64,000 nt of DNA from NCBI GenBank assembly GCA_037355855.1, contig CM074765.1, positions 62,001 through 126,000 on the forward strand, read 5' to 3'. Positions 1 through 11,025 of this stretch are shown here, piece by piece; the stretch's first letter is position 1; every line of letters starts with the position of its first letter. A program made the translations under genes and the position numbers. Source of the DNA: Pseudo-nitzschia pungens (taxonomy: Eukaryota; Bacillariophyta; Bacillariophyceae; Bacillariales; Bacillariaceae). The notes under the pieces were generated by a model that saw only the letters and a program-made list of their open reading frames with translations, did no database searches and was not told the DNA's origin.

Positions 1-338
1 TCAAGCTCCTTCGACGTCTCAGAGCTAGCTTTGTCAAAGACTGTATCCTTCCTTTCGCTTTGGTCTGTACGTTCCCTTGTTTTTGAAATTTCAATCGTGG
101 TTGTTTCACCAGGTAGCAACGTGAATGTGTTGATAGTTCTACCAAGCCCATACCTTCCGTAGAACAGAGACAAATTGTAAACCTCTATCGCAAAGAAGTT
201 CATGTCTTTGATGTCAATACGCGGGGGCTCGCTGAAGTTGACTTCGAAAGACAAGGAAATTTTCTCGTTCTTGTATTCTACCACCGGAGGAGCATAGTAA
301 ACAGCTCCAATTTCAAAAGAATTCACCTTTCTCTTCAT
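1..338 (-). CDS. Unknown protein, N-terminal part, runs off the window
   Basis: The reading frame opens with ATG at 338 and stays open to base 1, giving at least 112 residues starting MKRKVNSFEIGAVYYAPP. The segment reads as alternating beta strands with a motif LLPGETTTIEIS followed by a polar, Lys/Arg/Ser/Thr-rich stretch. I have the impression of bacterial hypothetical proteins with a similar 'LLPGE-T-TI' segment, but I cannot name a family. The ATG overlaps the TGA stop of the frame upstream (ATGA), and the purine run AAAGGAGGGA lies just 5' of the ATG, an arrangement typical of bacterial operons and not of diatom genes. Base composition is more AT-rich than the LRR gene at 5.2 kb. It may be transferred DNA, a fragment of a multi-exon gene, or an assembly join. 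Confidence 0.5.
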   Translation of the reverse strand, partial: MKRKVNSFEIGAVYYAPPVVEYKNEKISLSFEVNFSEPPRIDIKDMNFFAIEVYNLSLFYGRYGLGRTINTFTLLPGETTTIEISKTRERTDQSERKDTVFDKASSETSKEL

Positions 339-360
339 ATTGGTTCCCTCCTTTCCGTTA
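322..360 (-). promoter_or_regulatory. Shine-Dalgarno-like AAAGGAGG before ATG at 338
   Basis: On the minus strand the sequence AAAGGAGGGAACCAAT immediately precedes ATG (338-336). A GGAGG core about eight bases from the start is what a bacterial ribosome-binding site looks like. In a diatom nuclear gene it would have no known role, so it supports a bacterial or phage origin for this block, or is coincidence. Confidence 0.35.
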
Positions 361-946
361 TACCGTCATCATTTTCATCCACTTTAGATGAAAAGTCCGT
401 TCTTCCTATCAATCTGTCATTGAAATAACCGCTAATAACCCTGTTTTCTAGCGAAATTCGAAGGACATCAGTGCTTTGGATAGATCTCCCGGATGGTAGC
501 TTGACCCCGTTTTCCCTCTCTCCAAAGTCCGTACTCGTGTAGACGCTGTAAGAGTTTTCGTCCAATAATTTTGCTGTTTCAAAAAAGAGAGAGAAGCTTT
601 TGGGATTTTGGGAAGCAGCTTCAGAAACAACCTCCCTTACCATCAATCCGAACTTAGGAGGTACTACTCGTTTCCGCCCATCACCAGTTTGGATATTAAA
701 TCCTTTGAAGGTAGCTTCAAAGTTTGAAGAAGCGTAGGTCTTTTGATAGAATCCATATTGATCATTGGGGCTTCCTTTGTTTTCTAGTGGTTCAACCAGA
801 CCGAGAATCCCCTCCCTCGACACATCATCTGGTACTAACACCTGCAATCCATCATCACCGAAGTTCTCGGCAATATCAGCGACCTTCCTTTCAACAAATA
901 ATGTTGTAGTCCCTGCAGCGGATTCATCGGGTGCATTATTGACAGT
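335..946 (-). CDS. Unknown beta-rich protein fragment, 5' end broken
   Basis: The frame is open from 946 down to a TGA at 335-337, about 203 residues. It has no ATG at its 5' end, and an in-frame TAA at 947-949 lies next to an A run. The only usable starts would be alternative codons such as TTG at 847, or the coding sequence enters through a splice site or a frameshift. The protein is soluble-looking and beta-rich. The C-terminal half, with segments such as SVYTSTDFGERENG and RVISGYFNDRLIGR, has the feel of a lectin/LamG-like sandwich, but this is only an impression. Its stop overlaps the next frame's ATG by four bases, so the two would be co-transcribed if the arrangement is real. Confidence 0.45.
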   Translation of the reverse strand, partial: TVNNAPDESAAGTTTLFVERKVADIAENFGDDGLQVLVPDDVSREGILGLVEPLENKGSPNDQYGFYQKTYASSNFEATFKGFNIQTGDGRKRVVPPKFGLMVREVVSEAASQNPKSFSLFFETAKLLDENSYSVYTSTDFGERENGVKLPSGRSIQSTDVLRISLENRVISGYFNDRLIGRTDFSSKVDENDDGITERREPI

Positions 947-2047
947 TTATTTTTTAATAACCGACCTCCAACAAGAGTCGACGGTCAAGGATCTAACATT
1001 GTTGCTTATGCCCTCATGGAAGCTACCATCCGAGGACAACTGATTGGTTCTACTCTTGTACCGGAAAAAGGCACAAAAGGTGCTGTCATCCTCCGACCCG
1101 AAGAGGGTAAACCGGACGCCATAGAAGGCCTTGAGAGAATTCGGGATGCTCCGGAAAATCTGCCCCCATCAGTTGATGTGAAGAAGGAGCAACATATCAT
1201 GAGAACGAACGGTTACAAAAGATAAAATCAAGACTCTTTTGGACAGTTTGAAGCCAATCAGAAATGAAGTTATCACTCTTGGATCGAACAGTAACCAGCA
1301 ACCAGCTGTCAAATCGCAAATTCGGAAGAAGCTTTCTCTTCTGAGACAAGGCCTAAATATTGTTGCCGAGGATATCATAAGATTGTGGAATAAACGTGAC
1401 ACTGCAGTTTATCCCTCTGCCGGTACTACACTACTAAAACCCGTTCAAATCTACGGGTCGGGTATAGATAACCTTGAAAGCACAGCCGTTGGAGCAATAG
1501 AGTCCAACTCGAATCAGCAGGCTTAGAACTTGGAACTTACGAAGTTGAAGGTACCAGAGAAGATGAAGCACAGGAAAAAATTGGATCGAGTCAAACTCTA
1601 GACAAAGTTGAAATCGCTAAAGAACTTTCTCGTTTGATTGACATAAGAAGTAAAGAGGAGATGACGTGCGAAAGCCTCAGGGCGCAGTTCCCTGAACCTG
1701 GCAAAGACGAGAAAGACAAGAAAGACCCACTCAGTGATATTATCGAAAAAGGGGAAGATGGAAAATCTTTTGAGCTGCAGTCCGATATAAAAGAAGAGCA
1801 CAAGAAATACCTCAATCAGGCAGCAAAGGAGGCGGCTGTATTGGGAAAGTTGGCCTTCAGGAGCGTCCGTGATGGGGAAATTCAAGTCGATGAGCTCGCA
1901 AAAGCAATCATAACCAATACGGCCGAGGCTACAATAGAGACTTTTGCGAAAAGACTTGAGCCTGGTAGTAAATCCAAGAGGAAAGATGAATATGCAAGAA
2001 GGAAGACGGTGCCGGAAAAGGCATTGAAATCGAAAAATAAAAAATAG
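902..2047 (+). pseudogene. Frameshifted or multi-exon unknown gene
   Basis: Three adjoining plus-strand segments read like one protein in alternating frames: frame A from 902 (first ATG 1016) to a stop at 1225; frame B, open from 1203 to 1526; and frame A again from about 1507 to a TAA at 2045-2047. At the second switch the text continues smoothly (SAGLELGTYEVEGTRE). The last part is Lys/Glu-rich and helical, with a basic C-terminus ending SKNKK. I recognise no family. Two one-base shifts in an old insertion, or two very short introns, would both explain it. It diverges from the minus-strand pair; the 902-946 stretch is open on both strands. Confidence 0.4.
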
Positions 2048-5000
2048 TTTGCAGAACTGTGGATATTTCGCACTGGATTGATTCATTCTCCGATCGGCTT
2101 CTTCTTCGCCAAAACCAGCATGAGGTCTACTCATTTCGGTTGCAAGTAAGTGCCGGTACGAATGATGGCACCCACAAGTATTCATTTTAATTTTTACAGT
2201 ACACGTACATAATAATATACAATCCATGTTTCTGCTTCGATGCCAGCAATTAACGGATCCCGTCCATATTCCTTACCTGTCTTCTATTCTTCCGAATCCT
2301 TTGAATAATGAATGCTCTTCCGTCTCGATTCTCATCGAAAAGCCGGCTATTACGTCAGTACAGGTCATAGTACAGGTCATCTATTGTGACCACCGATAAG
2401 GCACCATCAATAAGTCATGCACCCTCGCACTGTATCATACATGTCTTGTCCGGGCTCATTCCACCTCGTGCCTCGATGCGCAGATTCCGATCAGAGCTTT
2501 TCCGAGCGCAGGATTCCTTTCAGTTGGAACGAATGATCGGTTGGTTGGTTTGATCCACGACTGCGTGCGGCATGCCCGACAACTGACGGCCCAATTGGTA
2601 TGCAATGCATAAGACGAGCTGGGATGATTCCATGGAGTATGGTATGGATTGTGGGATAGTTTCGTCTTGATCGCTCGTTCCGCATTTTGATTTGACGAAA
2701 GGTTTCATCGTTCCACAGTATGGCGGTGGTAGTGTCATTGTCATGGATGGATGGGGTGGATGTGGATGTGGATGTGGCAGGGTTGGTGGAGAGGACGGTG
2801 CGCGCGGTTTGAATGGCTTTCAGGCGTGAGGTGAGGTGAGGTGAGTCGAGAGGGAATGAGCATGTTTCAATCGTTGCATTTTCACAGTCCGATTCTGGAC
2901 CATGAGCCCTTCAGTTCCCCCGATGATTTGCGTTGGCATGTGAGTTGGCATGTGAGTTGGCATGTGAGTTGGCATGTGAGTTGGAAGTTTCAAAAGCGAG
3001 GAGGTCGACTATGGTATGACCGGCAGATCTTCCGTTTGTGCGCAGCTTATGGTGTGATCTCTTCCATCCTTGTCCTTGTCCTTGTGGATGATACCGGTGG
3101 TGATTGGGGTTGCATTCCTGAGAATCCATCAATATGGGTTGCATGATTTGTAATCGACGAGGATGATGATGATGATGATGATGATGACGACGACGAGGAT
3201 GCCGATGAAGGGGTGCTAGTTCTTTGGGGCAGCATCATCGCACCGTTACGCCCCAGCGACAAGCCCCAACCGATCGCATCCGATTCGATTGCATTTTGCT
3301 GAATCCGTAACCTTGCTAACTGTCATCCAGTCTGAGTCAGTGAGATGAATGCCGAGAGATCTTTGATTCTGGTTGTTCTCATTGTCGTTGTCATTGTCGT
3401 TGTTTCTATCGTTGTCGTTGTTTCTGTCGTTGCTGTTGCTGCTTTGTCTGGCGTGCGATGCTCGTTGAATTGGATAGCTTTCATAATATCTAGTTCTGCG
3501 AGAGCCACTGCAGTGTTTCCGACCGTTGTACCGCACCGGACCGGATTCCGAACCTCAAAACTCGGTTTCCCAATCCCCCTTCCGAGCAGGGCAGGAACCT
3601 AATGAACGACGCAATCAATCAACAAAATAAATCAATCTCGCAATCGATCTGATACTGCGAGTAACTTACTCGTAACCATACTTATTATTGACTGGTTAGG
3701 CTGCCACAGACTGCAAGCTGTGGCTGTCGCAGTTTCATCCATCAGCAACCGAGCTCGTATCCTATTCAACGAAATTCGTTTGTCAAAAGAAAAAGTACAA
3801 GTAGGTACGTACGTAGAATACTATTACAAGTATTTGTACCGGTACGGTAATCTTGCAGTCGCTTTTCAGTTGCAGTCTCGAAGAGTAAGATCTTACCGGT
3901 ATTGCCGTTCACATACGGTACCGGAAACGATGAAACTTAACTTACTCACTTCTCCTCAGTAAATACGGTAATTAGTCGTACCTCGCGCCAACAAGGAGCG
4001 ACAAAAGTTTTTGGCACGATTCATGTGAAAGATCGCTGAAAGGAAGTAATGGAGTACCAACTATCTCGCTTATTGATTATATTTGGCGTACTAGTGCTGT
4101 GAAAGGGATACTCCTTCATGTGTCACGACCACTTACTATGGAAAAGTGTTCTCTATTCCACCTGGGTACTTAAGTTCAAGGAACGATATTCGAAGGAGCT
4201 TAATTCATGTATGTCATTCGCTTTTAGGATGACACCTTGCATACCACGCCCAATCGTACTGTTTGACTTCGAAATCGAACCGCGGGAAGGCATGTTTATT
4301 TGCAGTCATTTGTGTTTTGTGTTTAGTGGATGTTCTGTCACACGATGAGGCACAGCACGAACGAAAAATCGTTGAATCCGTACGGTACGCAACAGAAACC
4401 AGATTTTCTTTTTTCAAAACAGCCCGTCGTTCTTTTTGTCGCTCGCTACGCCATGCGCACATTCCAGGAATGGAACCGGGAACGTCGAACGGAACCAAAT
4501 AATAATAATAATAGTCGTTCATACAAGTACGGTACAAGTAAGATTACAAGTACAAGTACAGTACAAGAAGTACCAGTACTGCACCATAAGAAGGTTACTT
4601 GCACAACCTTTCGAACACAACATATGCAGTAAGGGATGATCGTGCTGGTAGCATAATATCATGATTACCCCATTCCCATACCAAACAAAGAAAGAGAAAT
4701 CAAAGCAAAAGCAAAAGCAAAGCAAAGAACAACCAAGACGGCTCTCGCCACCACCTCGTTGCCGCGTTATTTATTGTGCACACCGCACACCTCGATAAGT
4801 TCGCTTTAGTGTCTCACCTTTCTTTTTGGCAAGGTGTGTGTGAGTGTGAGTGTGAGTGTGACAGCCAGTGCCAGAGCCTGTGTCAGTACAAGCACACGCG
4901 ACGACTCCTTGTTTCAGGGTCTACCGAATAGAAGCAATAAATGGTAGATCTACGAACGCATTCTTTTATATCCGTACACACATACATACATACATACCCT

Positions 5001-5258
5001 CGACGACGAAATATTGCATCGGTAGGCCGGGCTTCAGAAGCAGCTTCAAGACGATACCAAGAGCATCCGAAACAACTGCGAAGAGTTTCGGTCCCGATAG
5101 ATCAAAAGAACTGATCTTCTTTGATTTCGAATTCGAATTGATACCTTTCCGGTGCCATTCGTCCGCAACAAAAACAGTTTGAAGCAGAAACAACTGAGGC
5201 AACGAGGGTAGCACACCTCGCATCTCATCCCATCCCATCAAATCAAATCGCATCCACA
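2048..5258. other. Intergenic, repeats only
   Basis: I see no convincing gene. The stretch contains a 12-bp tandem repeat (GTTGGCATGTGA, about 4.4 units, 2932-2983), a GAT run (3161-3200), GTT/GTC-rich runs (3370-3440), AAT and GTGTGA runs (4497-4512, 4843-4860), and many short palindromic words of the type GTAC, TACCGGTA and GTAAGGTTAC. The last 300 bp before 5259 presumably hold the LRR gene promoter and 5' UTR. Confidence 0.6.
2932..2983. repeat. 12-bp tandem repeat
   Basis: GTTGGCATGTGA is repeated about 4.4 times without obvious mismatch. The apparent coding frame across it (HVSWHVSW) is a by-product of the unit being a multiple of three. Confidence 0.85.
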
Positions 5259-8200
5259 ATGAACGCCACTGGAACCACCCAAATTGGCCAACGCAGCGGC
5301 GAACGCTCCACGACCCCACGAACGACGACAAGAACGTCGATGAGGAGTCCCGTCACGCTCCCCAGCGAGGAGGTCCTCCGGTTGACGCGATCCTCCTTTG
5401 CGACGGAGAACAGCGAGTACCTCGGCGAAGACTCGTCGCGATCTATTCACCGGGATCCCTGTACCAACAACCTGCAACTCATCCCGAATCATCCCACCAG
5501 CCCATCTCTCCGAACAAACCCACCAGATGCAAACCCACCAGATGCAAACCCAAACGCAAATGCATCCTCCCGTCCCCGCCCAACCGTGAAAAAGAAACAA
5601 AAGAAGCGATCGCCGCCACGAACCAGCAGCACGTCTCCCACGATACGCGACGCCAGCGACGGGAGCTCCTCCAACAACAGCAACAATCATCGCGATTGTT
5701 CCGTGGCAACTCCCGTGACGCTCGGCAGCGAGGAGGTCCTCTTGCTGACCCAACGATCGACGGGCAGTCTCCAACCGGGAGGCACGGACGGAACGCCTTC
5801 CCGGAGTGGCCTTCCGCGCAGTCCTGAAAACGAAGGCGATGCCAGCCCCTCGTCGTCGAGTCCCGGCACCGGCAGTCGCAATAGATCGAGCAGACGGAGC
5901 AAAAGCCGAAGCAAAAGCCGAAGCAAAAGCCGCGGCCGAACCCCTCCCTCCAACTCCAAGAAACAACGAAAACCCCGCAAGTCCCTCAAGAAGGCCGTCA
6001 AAAAAGAGAAAGAATCGGTCGACGCTGTGGTGGCAGCCGCCATTCGCAACTACCAGCACGTGGGAGCGGGAGGAGAGACGCAAAACGATCAAGAGGCGAT
6101 GGAGATTGATCCCGAGGAACAGTCTCCGAGCGAAACTCCCTCCCCCAACGACAGGAAGAGCAAGAAACGCCGGGGCAGGCGCAGCAGCGCCGCCAGCCGG
6201 AGCGGGGTGTCTCCCCGCCGCCGCACGATTTCGGTGGAGCAAGAACGCGAGCGCGAGCACGGGTCGCCAACTCTGCGAGCCTCGAGTTCCCGGGATTCCG
6301 CGACGGAGGCGGCGACGACAACGACAAAGACAACGACGAGCCAACCGGAAGATCCCGGACGCACCCCGAGTCCCCCCCGTGTCCGGGCCCGTTCCATCGA
6401 TCGCGCGGGAGCCGTGGCGGTCTTTCCCTCGAACTCGGTGCATTCCACCCAGCTCCGATCCCGCTCCGATCCCCAGCGGATCCCCGACGACAATTATGTC
6501 TACGAGGAATATTTGATAGAGGCCGTTCCGGAACCCTCCGAGTCTCAGCGCTTTGACGCTTCCGTTGTAGCACTCGTGCCCCCGGAAACTGTCCTCTGGC
6601 CGCAACGGACCGGAACGGGAGGGGCCTCGCTTTCGGCCTCGACTTCGAATCCTTCCGCCGTGCTCAACAACAACAGCAACAATAGCAGCAACACCCCGCG
6701 CCAGACGGAGGACGAGATCTTTGGTGAAGTCGTCCAAGATCCCGGCAGCGGAACCGTCCGGGCCCAGGCCATCTCCAGCGAGGACTACTACGCTGAGGTC
6801 CGCCGACGGGTGCAGGAGGAGGAACTCCGCCGGTTGCGCGAGCAGGCGGTGGTTGCCCTGGACGTGGTGCCGATTCCCATTGGCAGCAACGGCGCCGAGA
6901 CGAACGGAACCCCCACGAAATACAACCCCACCGGCATCTTTCCGGCTTCCATGGCCCGGGAACGAAAGCGGCGCTGGATCTGGTGCGGGATTCTGGGCGT
7001 TTGTGGCGTCGTTGCGGTCGTGGCGATTGGGGTTACGGTGTTCCTGACCCAAACCAAAAACAACAACAACGACAACAACAACAATTCGGAACCACCGCGT
7101 CCTCCCCACAAGGATCCTTCTCCCCATGGGGGTCCTCCCCCCCCGGATGACTCTTCTCACAACACCCCGCCAGAAATCAAGGATCCCATCGACGGAATGA
7201 ACGACATGATGAACGACATGTTTGGGGAGTCGATGATGGAAAGCAACGCCGGCAAGACCATGGCCGGGATCCTGCCCCATTTCGCCCTCACCAACATTGT
7301 CTCTGACGCCGATGGTCCGCAATCCAAGGCCTTTAAGTACGTTATCGAATACGAACAGGAAGCCCTCAAGAGTTTGGAGAGCAGCACAGACCCGCTGACG
7401 GATCCCGACCAACGCACCTGGGGCAAAAACCGGTTAAAGACCATCTTTGCACTGGTGACGATCTATTATTCCCTCGGCGGAAAGGATTGGTTCGCAAACG
7501 GGAATTGGTTGGATCCGACTTTCGAAGTCTGCCAGTGGCACGGTGTGACCTGCCAGGACGAGCTGGCAGCCAAGTACTTTCCGAAGACCGATCCAAACGA
7601 TACGGCAACGTCGGCGCCAATGGAAACCTTTGGAATGGGGAACCGACGGCTGCACCTGCGGCAAGCAGCGATCCAAACACAGAGGCCATGGCGGGGCCTC
7701 GAAAGCGATAACAGCGAGGGGATGCAGGGAGACGAAGAGGAAGAAGAAAGCGAGGATACGACGACCGTTGACTTGAACCGGCACGACAGCGAGACGCTCC
7801 TGTTGAACACCATTCCCATCCGGAGGCTGGACCTAAACGCCAACAACCTCGAGGGAACACTCCCGGACGAGCTGGGATTGCTGACCAACGTTTATCAGTC
7901 GATCGATCTCGACATGAACGCCATAAAAGGAAGCATTCCGTCCCACCTGGGACTCCTGTCCGGCCTGGAGGGCCTGGTGCTGTCCAGCAACATGCTGACC
8001 TCCACTCTTCCCTCCGAGATCGGGCAGATGGTGTCCCTTAAAAACTTCACGGTCTCGAACAACCCGGGTCTCACCGGCGTGCTGCCGGTGGAGATGATTT
8101 ACTGGGACGAAATCGGTGCGTAACACACGTCATCGTTTTGAGTGGAGTCGACGCAAAACAAAGAATTGGAACGGAACGGAACATTAACGCAGTGTGTATG

Positions 8201-8495
8201 CATTCACGGGACATGCCCTTGTCTATTGCTGTCTTATTTTTTGTCGTGAAGCTGAGATTCATTTTTCTCACATTTTTGTTTCTGCATTGTCACACATACA
8301 TACACAGAACAACTGGATATTTTCGGCACGCGATTCTCCGGAAAAGTTCCCGCCGAATTCTGCTGGAAAATCAAAAATAAAATGGGGCCGCACGATCTGG
8401 TGGTTCGCGCCTCGTGCCCAGAACCGATTGTCTGCACGTGCTGCACCGCGTGTTGCACGGACGGCCGGGAGGAGTCCTGCATACCACAGTTGTAA
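5259..8495 (+). CDS. LRR receptor-like membrane protein (two exons)
   Basis: Exon 1 is 5259-8115 and exon 2 is 8308-8495, giving 1014 residues. Residues 1-560 are low-complexity, Ser/Arg/Pro-rich, with an SKSR-type repeat near 220. A transmembrane helix lies at about 571-594, preceded by RKRR. After a Pro/Asn linker comes the plant-type LRR cap: IFALVTIYYSLGGKDWF near 725 and CQWHGVTCQ near 757. Leucine-rich repeats start near 850 with RLDLNANNLEGTLPDELGL and continue to LDIFGTRFSGKVPAEFC. The tail is Cys-rich (CTCCTACC), as in many diatom LRR proteins. Cytoplasmic disordered N-terminus plus extracellular LRRs suggests a type II surface protein in recognition or adhesion; the ligand is unknown. 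The ATG at 5259 is the first in a long open frame. GC is high compared with the flanks. Confidence 0.85.
8116..8307 (+). other. Intron of the LRR gene
   Basis: Without splicing the frame would stop at 8123 after EIGA, in mid-repeat. A GT donor at 8116 (GTGCGT) and an AG acceptor at 8306-8307 after CATACACAG remove 192 bp, and the split codon (phase 1) is completed exactly. The joined text IYWDEIEQLDIFGTRFSGKV restores the repeat spacing. Confidence 0.85.
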
Positions 8496-9039
8496 TTCGA
8501 CGAGAGCAAGGAACCGTGACGGGGGGAACGTGAGGCGAGGCACGTCGAAGCGGAGACAACTGCCCCGGCTGGTGGTTGCTCTCCTTTCCTCTCCTCTGCT
8601 CTTCGCTCATTCATTCATGAATTGAGAGAATCCGTTCCAATCCGATTCGAAAGATGCAACCATGCATCGCAGAAGAAAGCAAGCACGGACGGTTAATTCA
8701 TTCATAACTCAATCTGTTGCATATACCTATGAACATGCATTGCATACTAAACACGTGGATCATGAGTGTACTGTTATACTTCGTTTTGAGGAAGACTTTA
8801 CTTTTAATAACTGTTAACATTGTAATAGCAAAATGAAGATAATGTTGCGAACCACCCCAGTGGTAAGGTGTGGTTCGTTGTTGACAAAACAAAGATGGCA
8901 AGAACTTGTACTCATACGTGCAGAAAGAAATGAACAAAAGTATTGATCATTGCACGCTTGGTGTGTTAAGCGTGCATTGCATTCCAATGGCAGGAGCATC
9001 GTGTGTTGCTCGCCATGTCCCCGTGGTTCCTAGAGTCAA
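8496..9039. other. Intergenic, nothing recognised
   Basis: This is the 3' flank between the convergent LRR gene and the minus-strand gene at 9040. I see no gene, RNA or strong repeat. Confidence 0.5.
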
Positions 9040-9885
9040 TCACATGCTGTGGACGTCATCCCCTTCCAGAAAGGGCCCAAAGAGCTCCTCAACCTCCCGG
9101 TTCAATCGCTCGTCGTGATCCAGGATGGCGGAGTGCAGCATCTCCATTGGGAGGCCCCGGTGCTCCTCGAGGAGATGGCTGTGGTAATCGTCGTCGTGCT
9201 CAAGCTCCTGCTCGCCCTGTCCCAGGATCCGAGCGGTTTGCTCGAGCCAAAGCGTGGGCGAATGAGAATGCGAACGTAAGTGCAAGTTCGGGTGGGTGGA
9301 AAGCGAGGGAGACGAGTAGGAGCGCTGAGTGGTACTTGGTGTCGTAGCGGTGACACGATGATCGCGATGGTGGTCGTGATTGTGGGACTCAGGAGCCACC
9401 GAGCACTCGTGTTCCGACCGGCGGCTCCCGGGCATCTTAGATTCTTCCATCATGCTGCGGATCGAGGTGGCTGACAGGTTGGCCACGGAGGCCGAGGTCC
9501 CAGCCAGTGTCATGTACTGCGCAAACCGTTGCTCGACCCCTGCGAGAGAGGTTGGCTGCTGCTGTTGCTGCTCTCTGGTCGCGTTGGCAGTGGGAATGGC
9601 GTTCGTAGCGGTAGTAGTGGCTCTACCAGTAGTGGTTCCCAATGGTGCGGATGCTACTGTGGTTTCTAGCAGGGCGTCCACATTCACATTGACAATGGGT
9701 CCCGGGGGAGATGCCCGTCGCCTCCGGCCGATCCGGGATATCTCGTACGGATCGGAAGAACCATCGTCATTGGAAGAGTTTTCTACGGGCATGTCGGAAG
9801 AAGAGGAGGAGCTGGATATCACTTCGAGCTCTTGGCTCTCCATGTTCATCGTTGTGAGGATTTCGCTGTACCGGTATTGTGTCAT
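9040..9885 (-). CDS. Hypothetical low-complexity protein
   Basis: ATG at 9885 gives 281 residues (MTQYRYSEILTTMNMES...); a second ATG at 9849 is also possible. The open frame extends upstream to 9978 but without an ATG. The protein has a Ser run near residue 25, an RRRR basic patch, a Gln run (QQQQQ) in the middle, a His/Asp-rich region, and an ordered, acidic C-terminus ending NREVEELFGPFLEGDDVHSM, which may be the conserved part. No signal peptide or membrane helix is visible. The layout resembles nuclear or regulatory diatom proteins with disordered regions, but no domain is recognised. It converges on the LRR gene. High GC supports coding. Confidence 0.6.
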   Translation of the reverse strand: MTQYRYSEILTTMNMESQELEVISSSSSSSDMPVENSSNDDGSSDPYEISRIGRRRRASPPGPIVNVNVDALLETTVASAPLGTTTGRATTTATNAIPTANATREQQQQQPTSLAGVEQRFAQYMTLAGTSASVANLSATSIRSMMEESKMPGSRRSEHECSVAPESHNHDHHRDHRVTATTPSTTQRSYSSPSLSTHPNLHLRSHSHSPTLWLEQTARILGQGEQELEHDDDYHSHLLEEHRGLPMEMLHSAILDHDERLNREVEELFGPFLEGDDVHSM

Positions 9886-10623
9886 GATACCGTTTACGAT
9901 ACAATGAATAATATATGGATGGTTGGGAGCAATATTGTGAAGGCACGGTGGCGGTTCGGGAAGGGATCTTGTTGACAAAGATAATCACACCGAAACAACT
10001 GTCAATGATAATAAAAGAAACGTCCCGAGTGAAAAGAGAACCGGCTGCGAAAACGAGCGATTGGTTTCATACCATTTTCAGACCATGTGTAACACTGTCG
10101 TCGTGACTTCCAGATGTGAAGCAATTGTTGGCTAGTGGTAGTCATCGCGTTAGATTTTTCTGCTTCGGTGAAAATACTTTATAGCCCTTCCCAATCACAA
10201 AGCGATAGTTCCATATTGACAATTTTAAGTTCTACAGTAAAAGCCAAGATTTGCAATATTAACCCGACAATCCAAGTGTTCCATTGAGAACTTCAAGATT
10301 CCGAAATACCTCTCAAATGAACATAGTCAGTAAAATACCACCGTAGTACATTGTATATGCCCTTCGGGCGAAAACGATACAGGTTAATAAGCAACGCTTA
10401 GCCATAGTAGTTTCGATTGAGCAGGATCAAGAATATGCTCAGTGATACTTCTTACTGACGTAATGATATTCATGTTCTTCCTAGTCGCTAGAGAATGTCC
10501 GTACCCAAATTTACGGGATGCTGAGTAAGGTTTACACATTTTAACATTAATTCACGAAAAAGTTGCGGAGTTAAGTAAGAATATGCAATTACCGGTATTG
10601 AATTGTAAACGGTGTGAATAGTA
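9886..10623. other. Intergenic, nothing recognised
   Basis: AT-rich, mostly unique sequence. No gene seen. Confidence 0.45.
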
Positions 10624-11025
10624 CTAGTCGAAACCAATTTTAATCTCTTTCTCCGCAAACAGCATATCCACTTGTAGCTGAAAAGACATATGGGTCAGGT
10701 ATGCGACACAAAATGGCCAGACAAATGTCAACGGCATGAAGCCACACGTACAAGGGATGAGATTTAAAGCGCTCGTCCATAGCAACAACACGCACCATAA
10801 TAATTTAAAATAAGAATTTATAGTTCTTCTTAGCCTGCGTAACAGAGAATAACAGATAGAGACAAATTCCTGTGATATTCCATCCCAATCTCTCATGGTA
10901 TCGTTCTTTGAAAGAATGAATTGAAAGTGTTCGAAATTTGATGCCCTGCAATCTTCCTCATAGCCGACGCTCGCACAACGGACCGAGAATAGAACTAGTA
11001 AGAACGAATGGACGACAACCCTCAT
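10624..11025 (-). CDS. Small membrane or secreted protein candidate
   Basis: ATG at 11025 gives 133 residues. The start MRVVVHSFLLVLFSVRCASVG looks like a signal peptide with a small-residue cleavage site. A second hydrophobic region at about residues 73-113 (LLWCVLLLWTSALNLIPCTC, then PLTFVWPFCVAYLTHM) could form one or two membrane helices. No family is recognised. Base composition does not stand out from the flanks, which weakens the call. It may be a short lineage-specific gene or a chance frame. Confidence 0.35.
   Translation of the reverse strand: MRVVVHSFLLVLFSVRCASVGYEEDCRASNFEHFQFILSKNDTMRDWDGISQEFVSICYSLLRRLRRTINSYFKLLWCVLLLWTSALNLIPCTCGFMPLTFVWPFCVAYLTHMSFQLQVDMLFAEKEIKIGFD

Noticed and set aside
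1598..2227. 209-residue minus-strand frame opposite the broken gene
   Set aside because: Phe/Leu/Cys-rich shadow of a Lys/Glu-rich coding strand.
2841..3146. 101-residue frame with HVSWHVSW repeats
   Set aside because: Result of the 12-bp tandem repeat.
5238..7412. 724-residue minus-strand frame opposite the LRR gene
   Set aside because: It is an antisense shadow of a high-GC coding exon; its protein is Arg/Gly/Val-rich with no domain, while the plus strand has clear LRR and cap motifs.
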